A stretch of DNA of 64,000 nt from Virgifigura deserti (GTDB lineage Bacteria > Pseudomonadota > Alphaproteobacteria > Dongiales > Dongiaceae), in contig QOZR01000009.1 of the NCBI GenBank assembly GCA_003576685.1, forward strand, positions 62,001-126,000. The letters run 5' to 3'. This document shows, in pieces, positions 46,236 through 53,174 of this stretch; the stretch's first letter is position 1; every line of letters begins with the position of its first letter. Position numbers and translations under genes: made by a program. The notes under the pieces were generated by a model, which was given only the letters and a program-made list of their open reading frames with translations, was not told where the DNA came from and did no database searches.

Positions 46236-46968
46236 GCGCTTCTCCGATCTCGACGATCGCGGTGATCAAGCTGACGGTGCCCGTGGCCAGAATCTGATAA
46301 TTCATCATCAGCCAAAGATTGAGCACGCTGCCGATCAGGGTGGTGTAGAGAGCCACCGACATGCCGCCGATCAAGGTCGAAACCATTGGAGAGATGGCGT
46401 TGACGTCGGCGCTTGCCTGCGGATCGACGCCGGATAGCGCGATGATGAAACCGATCACCGTGCCGATGAGGCCGAGCAGCACCAAGCTGTTGGCCGCGAA
46501 GCGAACAACACCGATCCGGCTCGACAGCTTCAGACGCAGAGCCGACGCGGCGATGGCACGGCTCTCGCCCGGACGTCCGCGAACCTGGGAGAGATAGCGC
46601 AGGGCCAGCGACGATTGCGGCCGGAAGGGGTCGAACTCCTTCGCCAGATTGAGCTCGCGGCTGGTTCGCCAGATCTTGCCGGCGCAGATCGTGAAGCCGG
46701 CGAGGAACACGCCGACGATAACGAACGAGAGGCGCGTGCTGTCGGAGGCAAGCGCTGTCCCGACCCAGCCCTGGAGATAGGCTGCGGTCAGCAACGCGAC
46801 ACCGGCGATATTGACGACGCCGAACCGCAAGAGCAGCAGATATCGGTAAGCGAATTCGCGTCCGTCACGCCATACGGAAAGGCCACTGCCGAGGGCCGCG
46901 TCGGCTGAGGGGCCATCCTCCCCCGGCGAATGCCTTCCCTCGTCACTCCTGGTACTCACATCGACCAT
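46222..46968 (-). CDS. MotA/TolQ/ExbB-like proton channel protein
   Basis: From the ATG at 46968 (248 residues) the protein has a hydrophilic N-terminus and membrane helices near residues 45-65, 80-105, 150-175 and 195-220. The segment AANSLVLLGLIGTVIGFIIALSGVD followed by VSTLIGGMSVALYTTLIGSVLNLWLMMNY is the MotA_ExbB core that lines the ion path. An upstream ATG at 46992 is possible. It likely uses ion flow to drive its single-pass partner encoded next; no TonB, flagellar or Tol gene is nearby. Confidence 0.82.
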   Translation of the reverse strand: MVDVSTRSDEGRHSPGEDGPSADAALGSGLSVWRDGREFAYRYLLLLRFGVVNIAGVALLTAAYLQGWVGTALASDSTRLSFVIVGVFLAGFTICAGKIWRTSRELNLAKEFDPFRPQSSLALRYLSQVRGRPGESRAIAASALRLKLSSRIGVVRFAANSLVLLGLIGTVIGFIIALSGVDPQASADVNAISPMVSTLIGGMSVALYTTLIGSVLNLWLMMNYQILATGTVSLITAIVEIGEAHGRS

Positions 46969-47239
46969 GACCGGTCCCTTTCGGAGGTTCATGTGCCTAC
47001 CCTGTGAGGTTAAGACTGCAGGATCTTCCGACTAACGGTAGGCGCTGCTGGTAAACAATGTCTAAACTCTTTCGATTGTTCCCGCGGCGCCTTTCCCGTC
47101 GAAGCGGTACGCGGCGCATGGCAGTCCGATTCAGCGCATCCCAACGGCCCGGCATGGAACGCACCGTCGCTCTTGCTGCCAACCCTGCCTGTTCGTTTGT
47201 AATCGCCGTTCGAGTCGAATGGTTCCCTGATCGGACCGC

Positions 47240-48610
47240 TCAGCCCAGGCTGCGTTCCAACCTCGAATAGAAGGCGCCGAGACTCATCGCCCGGACCAGC
47301 ATGAAAAGCGTGAATGCGAGCCACAGGCCATGATTGTCGAGGAGCGGGACCAGAATCCAGCAAGCGGGAAGGAACACGGCCAGAGAGAAGATCATCGCGT
47401 TGCGCATCTCGGCCGTGCGGGTCGCCCCGATGAAGATTCCGTCGAGCTGGAAACTCCATACGGAGACGACCGGCGACAGCACCAGCCAGGGCAAATAGAG
47501 GATGGCGACCCGGCGGACCTCGTCGATGCCGGTGAACAGGCCGATGATGCTCGGCCCCAGCAGGGCGTAAATACCGGCCATCGCCGCCGCAGCACCCAAC
47601 GCCCAGACCGTGCTGGTCCGCACGGCGGCGCGGAAGGCATCACGGCTCCGCGCCCCGACGGCACCGCCCGCTAGGATCTCGACGGCATGAGCGAAGCCGT
47701 CGAGACCATAAGCGGCGAACTGCTGCAGATGCATGAGAATGGCATTGGCGGCCAGGGGCACATCACCCATCCGCGCGCCCTGTGCGGTGAAATAGCCGAA
47801 TGCGAAGATCAGGCAGATCGTCCGCACGAAGATGTCGCCATTGACGCGGAACAAGGCGACAAGCCGCTCCCGGCGCCAGAGCCGGGCTTGCTCCCGCCGC
47901 GCGCCGCCCTGCCGGCCGGACCGATCACCACCGGTTCGGATAAAGATCCGGAAGGCGATGGCGAGGCCCAGCACTGCCGCGCCATATTCCGCGAGGACGC
48001 TGGCGAGCGCCACACCGACGATACCCCAGCCGAGGCCGATCACGAAGAGCAGGTCCAGCGCGGCATTGGCGCCGTTGAGAACAAGCTGCACGATTAGCGC
48101 CGTCCGCGCGCGCTGTGTTCCAAGCAGCCAGCCGAGCAGCGCGTAGTTCGCCAATGCCGCCGGCGCGCTCCAGATCCGGACATCGTAATAGGCATGCGCC
48201 AGGGCCTCGACCTCGTCGCTCGCGGTCAGCAGGGAAAGCGCAACGACGCGGATCGGCATCTGCAGCAGGATGAGCAGCGCCCCCAGCGCCGCGGCCAGAA
48301 TCAGCGGCCGCAACAGCGTTGCCTGCAGCTCCGTCCGATCCCCGGCGCCATAAGCCTGCGCGGCGAAACCCGTGGTTCCCATGCGCAGAAAACCGAAACC
48401 CCAATAGAGAAAGCTGAAGATCAAAGCGCCCAGAGCGACGCCGCCGATATAGGCCGGATCAGGCAGATGGCCGACGACGGCGGTATCGACGGCGCCGATC
48501 AGCGGTGTCGACAGGTTCGACAGGACAATGGGAATGACGAGTCGCCAGACCCGGGCGGTCCAGCCTCCCGTGGGCGCACCGGGCGGGTTCGATACGGGCA
48601 TGTCGGTCAT
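47240..48610 (-). CDS. MATE family efflux transporter (DinF-like)
   Basis: The 456-residue protein has twelve predicted helices and the MATE starts LVIPIVLSNLSTPLIGAVDTAVVGHL and GGVALGALIFSFLYWGFGFLRMGTTGFAAQAYGAGD, with second-half LAANAILMHLQQFAAYGLDGFAHAVE. This is the DinF subgroup, exporting cationic drugs or metabolites in exchange for H+ or Na+. A basic insert (RTGGDRSGRQGGARREQARLWRRE) separates the halves. It stands alone. Confidence 0.92.
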   Translation of the reverse strand: MTDMPVSNPPGAPTGGWTARVWRLVIPIVLSNLSTPLIGAVDTAVVGHLPDPAYIGGVALGALIFSFLYWGFGFLRMGTTGFAAQAYGAGDRTELQATLLRPLILAAALGALLILLQMPIRVVALSLLTASDEVEALAHAYYDVRIWSAPAALANYALLGWLLGTQRARTALIVQLVLNGANAALDLLFVIGLGWGIVGVALASVLAEYGAAVLGLAIAFRIFIRTGGDRSGRQGGARREQARLWRRERLVALFRVNGDIFVRTICLIFAFGYFTAQGARMGDVPLAANAILMHLQQFAAYGLDGFAHAVEILAGGAVGARSRDAFRAAVRTSTVWALGAAAAMAGIYALLGPSIIGLFTGIDEVRRVAILYLPWLVLSPVVSVWSFQLDGIFIGATRTAEMRNAMIFSLAVFLPACWILVPLLDNHGLWLAFTLFMLVRAMSLGAFYSRLERSLG

Positions 48611-48768
48611 AAGGTGGTCCGAGCGATCGCAGGCCGGGCGACGATATCAATATTCCCCGTCGCCCGCCATTCGGCACTCGGTTCCGGCCCGGCCCGGCGG
48701 CGGCCTTCGTTACCGGCTCTCCGTCGATGCGACGGGTCGGCGCCGGGCCGTCGGCAACGCTTTCCCGC

Positions 48769-49383
48769 TCAGGATCTGCCGAAACGGACGATGGCCGCCG
48801 TGCCCTGATGCGGCTCGCCGTTCGGGCCGCTGCGCTGCTTCAGGATATGGCTGCGCTGCGATGGTCGCACCGGCTGACGTTGCAGCCCGTTCGTCTTGCG
48901 CTCGACGCTGCGCAACCGCTTCTTGATCTGCCAGAGACGCAGCATGAACGTGCCGAGCGGCAGGCCGAGCACCTCGGCCGCCTCCTGATGCGACATCCCT
49001 TCCAGCCCGATCAGCAGCAGGATCTGCTGATCCTCGGCGGAGAGTTGCCGGAACGCGTTCTCGAAGTCGCGCACCGTGAAGCCGGTGGCGGACGGCGAAC
49101 GGACCCCACCGGACGCCCCGCCGAATGATTGCCGTCCGGCTGATAGGCCGGCAGCCTCGTCACCCGGGCGCAGAAACTCCCTCGCATATCGATCATGGAG
49201 AATCGTGAAGAGCCAGATACGAAGATTGGCCGCCGACTCGCGCTGCTGACGGCGCAGGACCGCCTCGCTCAAACAGTCACGCACGAGTCCATCGGCCTGG
49301 TCCGCGTCATGCAGCAACGCGCGTGCGAACCGCCGCAAATGCGGGACGAACTGCTCGATCGCTTCTAGTTCGCTGATGGTCAT
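48769..49383 (-). CDS. ECF-type sigma-70 family RNA polymerase sigma factor
   Basis: The 204-residue protein has a sigma region 2 (IEQFVPHLRRFARALLHDADQADGLVRDCLSEAV, residues about 8-45) and region 4 (FRQLSAEDQQILLLIGLEGMSHQEAAEVLGLPLGTFMLRLWQIKKRLR, about 110-160). The linker is Gly/Ser-rich, and a basic tail of about 40 residues follows region 4. The ATG at 49383 follows GGGGAG. No anti-sigma gene is adjacent. An FNR-type box lies 131 bases upstream, so expression may respond to oxygen. Confidence 0.85.
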   Translation of the reverse strand: MTISELEAIEQFVPHLRRFARALLHDADQADGLVRDCLSEAVLRRQQRESAANLRIWLFTILHDRYAREFLRPGDEAAGLSAGRQSFGGASGGVRSPSATGFTVRDFENAFRQLSAEDQQILLLIGLEGMSHQEAAEVLGLPLGTFMLRLWQIKKRLRSVERKTNGLQRQPVRPSQRSHILKQRSGPNGEPHQGTAAIVRFGRS

Positions 49384-49513
49384 CCGAGTTCTCCCCATCC
49401 AGCTTGCGTGTGCCGCGGCGGAAGCAGGTGGAAGCGGATTTCGTATCGCCTCCAGCCATGGCTCGCGGGCTCGACAATGTCGTGAACCTTAGCCACCGAT
49501 ACACTTGGCGATA

Positions 49514-49527
49514 TTGATCTGGGTCAA
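49514..49527. promoter_or_regulatory. anaerobox (FNR/FixK-type) upstream of the sigma factor
   Basis: TTGAT-CTGG-GTCAA matches the FNR/FixK dyad TTGAT-N4-ATCAA in nine of ten positions. On the minus strand a weak TAAGGT sits 22 bases beyond it, the spacing expected for an activator centred at -41.5, so the sigma factor gene may be activated under low oxygen. Confidence 0.7.
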
Positions 49528-49711
49528 TCTTTCCATCCCATTTCCCGGCATGTCTGTGGTCGTTTTGTGGCATTCGGCATCCGCGTCCCTACCCCAGAAA
49601 AAAGCAGACATGCATGGCGAAAATTCGGCAGCGCCATGGCGAACCGATGGTATCGCGGCGGGCGACCGGCCACGCGCCCGAAGCTCCCCCATCGATAATT
49701 TTTTGATCGGC

Positions 49712-49725
49712 TTGATCCAGGTTAA
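49712..49725. promoter_or_regulatory. second anaerobox-like dyad
   Basis: TTGAT-CCAG-GTTAA, preceded by another TTGAT at 49703-49707. It matches the FNR-type dyad in eight of ten positions. On the plus strand CACATT lies 22 bases beyond, making control of the rightward small gene possible. Confidence 0.5.
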
Positions 49726-50042
49726 AGCCACCAGGGCCGCGTTTCTGCACATTACCCCCCGTCGCGTGGTGAATGGTTGTGTATCGCCTTATCCGGAGTC
49801 CCGCGCCCCCCTGCGAAGGCGAGCCGCAGCCCTACCCGCAAAAGTCCAAGGGTTTCCCTTGAGACGATTCGGGACTCGCCACGCGACACCCCCCCTTCAA
49901 CGTCCCCCCACCGAAAATCAGCCGCGACCTCCGATGCTCCGAATCCCTTGGCATCGGACCCTCTTGTGGTGGCCGCGAGCCAACGACACATTGAGTCTCG
50001 AGTTCCCGTGTGATGCTCGAACGATGCAGGGGAAGAGCGCCA

Positions 50043-50312
50043 ATGACCGATCTTACCCGCGAGAAGATTATCGAGATCGTCGGTCCGCTTGAGGATGATC
50101 AGATAACAGCGATCATCGCGACGGGCGCGACCGACGCCGACGTGATGGAAGCCTTCGCCTGGCTCAGCGAGGACGAGTATCTCGGCAACACGCTGCAGCG
50201 CCCGATGCGGGGCATCGTTTCGGAGGTCCACGAGATTCTGAAAGCCGACGAGCCCGACGAGGAAGACGGCCGCGGCTTAGGCCTGCCCGGGAGTGGCCCG
50301 GACGTTGAATGA
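50043..50312 (+). CDS. small acidic protein of unknown function
   Basis: From the ATG at 50043 (preceded by AGGGGAAGAG) the 89-residue product starts MTDLTREKIIEIVGPLEDDQ and continues ITAIIATGATDADVMEAFAWLSEDEYLG, with an acidic tail (ADEPDEEDGRG). It is helical and soluble, and no family is recognised. The gene sits between an anaerobox and a 48-base palindrome and converges with the FNR-type regulator. Confidence 0.65.
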   Translation: MTDLTREKIIEIVGPLEDDQITAIIATGATDADVMEAFAWLSEDEYLGNTLQRPMRGIVSEVHEILKADEPDEEDGRGLGLPGSGPDVE

Positions 50313-50337
50313 CCCCGGGCGCTGAATGAACCGGGCA

Positions 50338-50385
50338 CGCCCATCCCGGCTCTCTCCGCCATGGCGGAGAGAGCCGGGATGGGCG
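50338..50385. repeat. perfect 48-base palindrome
   Basis: The two 24-base arms are exactly complementary with no spacer; the centre is CCATGG at 50359-50364 and the left arm begins CGCCCATCCCGGCTCTCTCC. It lies between convergent genes, 26 bases past the small gene's stop. As RNA it would be a very stable hairpin; no T-run follows. Confidence 0.85.
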
Positions 50386-50410
50386 CCGAACCGAGTTGTG
50401 GAACGCGTGT

Positions 50411-50472
50411 GATTCAGCTTCCGATGATTCAGCTTCCGAAGTTCGGCACAAACGATGTGCCGAACTTCGGAA
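50411..50472. repeat. tandem direct repeat plus 16-base hairpin
   Basis: GATTCAGCTTCCGA occurs at 50411-50424 and 50426-50439. The second copy runs into perfect 16-base arms TTCCGAAGTTCGGCAC (50434-50449) and their complement (50457-50472) with a 7-base loop. It ends nine bases before the FNR-type gene's stop and may end that transcript, or be a small dispersed repeat. Confidence 0.7.
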
Positions 50473-50480
50473 CCATTATA

Positions 50481-51410
50481 TTAGCGTCGCACATAGGGCT
50501 GGCTGCCGGCGGCGCGGCTGTTGGCGTTTGCCGAAGACGGAAGACCGATGGGACCGCCATGCGGTACGCGTGACCGGATCGCGGCGGGCATCCTGGCCGG
50601 CAGCCAGCTCTCCGCCGGCGGCCGCGGCGAGGATGGATCGAGGGTCTCGTCGGAGACCTCGATCCATTGGCTGGCGCCATCGACATCCATTACCGCCGCC
50701 TCGAACAGCCCTTCCGGATCGAATATCTCCAGAAGGCCATCTCTGAGCTGCAGAATTCCGTCCTCGCGCAGCGCTTTGAGCGTGCGGCTCACATGGATCG
50801 AGGTGAGGCCCATCGCATCGGCGATATGCGCTTGGTTGAGCGGTAGCCCGATGACCTCGCCCCTGGCCTGCGGCAGCCGCTGTTGCGCCCGGCAGAACAG
50901 CTCGAGCAGCAGATAAGCCACCCGCTCGCGGGCCGACCGCCGCCCGATGCTAGTGAGATGTTCATAGAGAAGCATCTCGTCGCGCTTGCCGAGCCATGCG
51001 AGTTGCAATCCCATTTCCGGCTTCTGCTGAATCAGGCGCAGCAGATGCTTCCGTGGAACCGCGCAAACCGTGACGTCACTGAGCGCCTGACAGCCGTATG
51101 GCATCGTCGCGACCTGTTCCGGGAAGAGGCCGTAAAGCCCCCCGCACAGCCCGAAGGACAGGATCTGACGCCGGCCGTCCTCAAGGATCAGATAAGTGAA
51201 CATCCAGCCGGTATGCAAATTGTAGACGTCGTCGCAGTTTTCGCCCTGCCCGAACAGATCGGTGCCTGCCCGCACCACACGCATGTTCTTATAGGAACTG
51301 GCGAAATTGATATCCTGTACGCCGAATGGCGCACATGTCTTTTCGTCATGAAGAGCGCAGATACGGCAATGGACGGATGCAGCTCCGCGGCCTCTCGGTC
51401 TATTTTCCAT
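50481..51410 (-). CDS. Crp/Fnr family regulator, FNR/FixK-type with four cysteines
   Basis: The 309-residue protein has cysteines C15, C18 and C26 (HCRICALHDEKTCAPFG) and C116 (SDVTVCAVPR), the pattern for an oxygen-labile 4Fe-4S cluster. A cyclic-nucleotide-fold domain spans about 30-140 and the HTH is LNQAHIADAMGLTSIHVSRTLKAL near 190-215. The recognition helix has SIHVSR rather than FNR's VETISR, so its box may differ from the classical one. A 65-residue Pro/Ser/Ala-rich tail beyond the HTH is unusual. ATG at 51410 follows AAGGGG. Confidence 0.88.
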   Translation of the reverse strand: MENRPRGRGAASVHCRICALHDEKTCAPFGVQDINFASSYKNMRVVRAGTDLFGQGENCDDVYNLHTGWMFTYLILEDGRRQILSFGLCGGLYGLFPEQVATMPYGCQALSDVTVCAVPRKHLLRLIQQKPEMGLQLAWLGKRDEMLLYEHLTSIGRRSARERVAYLLLELFCRAQQRLPQARGEVIGLPLNQAHIADAMGLTSIHVSRTLKALREDGILQLRDGLLEIFDPEGLFEAAVMDVDGASQWIEVSDETLDPSSPRPPAESWLPARMPAAIRSRVPHGGPIGLPSSANANSRAAGSQPYVRR

Positions 51411-51896
51411 GCGCCACCCCTTGGATTGCACCGCAACGAGGTCGCAGGATCAATGGCGATCGTTGCGTACCTCATCGCCGGCTCGACCTGCACTGACTTT
51501 TCGCAACATCTTTGTGTGAATTGCCCGCGCGACCACCGACTCTCGTGGGAATGGTAAACAGGCGGACCGCTGCGGCGTATATACGTTTTTATACGTATTC
51601 GCTTGAAATCCCATTGTTTTGAATGGGATCTGGCATGGCTGTCAGTAGGTTAGCAATCTTTTCTCATAGAGACTGAGAAGGTCGATAAAGAAAAATTCAC
51701 AGGTCGGATTCTCGTATCGCGGCAGTCCGGCGCACCCCGAGGCACCGCGAGTCACGCGACGGGACCTCTCAAAGAGGCGGCCCGCAGGAACGATAGGATG
51801 GCGGAAACATACCTGTGGGGCGTCTTGATGTCCGCCCGATTGCCGGACAGGCTGCTGGTCTGCGAGAGGAATATGATTAGACTATGAATCGAGACG
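51411..51896. other. AT-richer divergent region with repeats
   Basis: About 490 bases without a convincing gene. It holds TATACGT twice at 51580 and 51590 (ten-base period), a hairpin ATCCCATT/AATGGGAT at 51608-51629, and TTCTCA-N7-TGAGAA near 51660. These are candidate regulator sites for the FNR-type gene and the rightward coiled-coil gene. Confidence 0.4.
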
Positions 51897-52466
51897 ATGT
51901 ATCGTCGACTTATGGTTGAACAACAATACTTGAAAAAAACCCGCGACGAGACGAGAAGCGGAGGATTACCTCGGAGACAGGATGTCGAACTGCGACAGTT
52001 GCGCCAGAGATATGACGATCTATGCGCCTCGCTCTTGCAAGGCCCGGCCGGCGATCTCGTCAGGGAGACGGAGATCGTCCAGGACCTGCAGAGGCTCAGC
52101 GACCGAATCGTTGCGTTGGAAATGCAGGATGGGCCGATGAGCGATCCCGGCGACACGCCTTCCACCGAGTCGGAACACAATCCGCCGGAGGCCGTGGAGG
52201 AGATCGCGAGGAACTTCGATCGGATGATCGAGATGATCGAGCGGCAAACGATCCAGGTCGAGCATGTCCTGCGCCGGTGCAACGAGAACCGGGACCAGCT
52301 CGAGCGGGTGGAGCGCCGCCTGATCGAGACGACGCCGCTGCTCGAGCGGCAACTGCCGGAACTCCGTGACGCCGTCGACCGGCAGCGGCAGCGGGTGACG
52401 GCGCTTACCGTGGCCGTCCAGCGCCTGTCGCAGTGGCTGGTTTCTCATCGAAACGACCGCCCCTAG
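51897..52466 (+). CDS. coiled-coil protein of unknown function
   Basis: A 189-residue, almost entirely charged and helical protein. Heptad-like stretches occur at ELRQLRQRYDDLCASLLQ, VEEIARNFDRMIEMIERQ and RQLPELRDAVDRQRQRVTAL. A central Pro/Glu-rich break (DPGDTPSTESEHNPPEA) separates two coils. There is no membrane segment or domain. It converges with fixJ; a later ATG could be the real start. Confidence 0.6.
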   Translation: MYRRLMVEQQYLKKTRDETRSGGLPRRQDVELRQLRQRYDDLCASLLQGPAGDLVRETEIVQDLQRLSDRIVALEMQDGPMSDPGDTPSTESEHNPPEAVEEIARNFDRMIEMIERQTIQVEHVLRRCNENRDQLERVERRLIETTPLLERQLPELRDAVDRQRQRVTALTVAVQRLSQWLVSHRNDRP

Positions 52467-52547
52467 AGTGCGCTTCACCGATCACGTCGGTTCGATGTGA
52501 TCGGATCAGGCTCTAAAGACGCCATTCGCCCCGAAGCGCCCGCCGGT

Positions 52548-53174
52548 TCAGTTGAGCGGGGATTTGTCCGGCTTGGCGTTGAGAGTCATCTGCACGAGTT
52601 CGGCGACGGACCGCGCCCGCATCTTCTCCATGACCCGGGCACGGTGAATCTCGACCGTCCGGGCGCTGATCCCAAGACGGGCGGCAATGACCTTGTTCGG
52701 ATCGCCCGCCACCACACGCTCCAGAACCTCGCGCTCTCGGGCCGTCAGCCGGCTCTGCCGCGCCGCTGCGCCCGTTGCCGCGGCCGATTCGCGCCGCCGT
52801 TCCTCGTCGAGCGCAAGCGCGCGCTGCACGGTCGCTAGGAGGCGGTGCTCGTCGAACGGCTTTTCGATAAAGTCCACCGCTCCGGCCTGCACGGCCGCGA
52901 CCGCCATCGGGATGTCGCCATGCCCGGAAATGATGATGACCGGAATGCCGACTTGGTCCGCGGCGAGCTTCGCCTGCAGTTCCATGCCGCTCATACCGGG
53001 CATCCGAACGTCGAGAACGAGGCAGCCCGGGCGAACTGGATCATAGGCGGCCAGAAACTCCGCGGCCGAAGTCTTGGCTTCAACGGTGAAGCCGTTTGAT
53101 TTGAGCAGCAGCCCCACCGCCTCGCGCACGGCATCGTCATCATCGACCACGAATACCGTCGGTGCTTGCATCAT
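52548..53174 (-). CDS. fixJ: response regulator FixJ
   Basis: The 208-residue protein has a receiver domain (VFVVDDDDAVREAVGLLLKSNG; phospho-acceptor Asp in CLVLDVRMPGMSGME; Lys in DFIEKPFDEHRLL) and a LuxR-type HTH (LTAREREVLERVVAGDPNKVIAARLGISARTVEIHRARVM). Phospho-FixJ activates fixK and related promoters. Two ATGs open the gene; the first overlaps the kinase stop (ATGA), so the pair is one operon. Confidence 0.92.
   Translation of the reverse strand: MMQAPTVFVVDDDDAVREAVGLLLKSNGFTVEAKTSAAEFLAAYDPVRPGCLVLDVRMPGMSGMELQAKLAADQVGIPVIIISGHGDIPMAVAAVQAGAVDFIEKPFDEHRLLATVQRALALDEERRRESAAATGAAARQSRLTAREREVLERVVAGDPNKVIAARLGISARTVEIHRARVMEKMRARSVAELVQMTLNAKPDKSPLN

Larger units (their letters stand above)
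49384..50042. other. divergent regulatory region with two FNR/FixK-type boxes
   Basis: About 660 bases with no convincing gene between the sigma factor and a small rightward gene. It contains anaerobox-like dyads at 49514-49527 and 49712-49725 and locally lower GC. Other than these boxes I see no structured element. Confidence 0.5.

Noticed and set aside
45109..46968. Zorya-type (ZorAB) defence module
   Set aside because: The partner lacks an OmpA-like peptidoglycan domain and there are no helicase or nuclease genes next to it.
51752..52282. A 176-codon minus-strand frame opposite the coiled-coil gene
   Set aside because: Ser/Arg/Ile-rich without domain or ribosome-binding site; the plus-strand frame has regular heptads.
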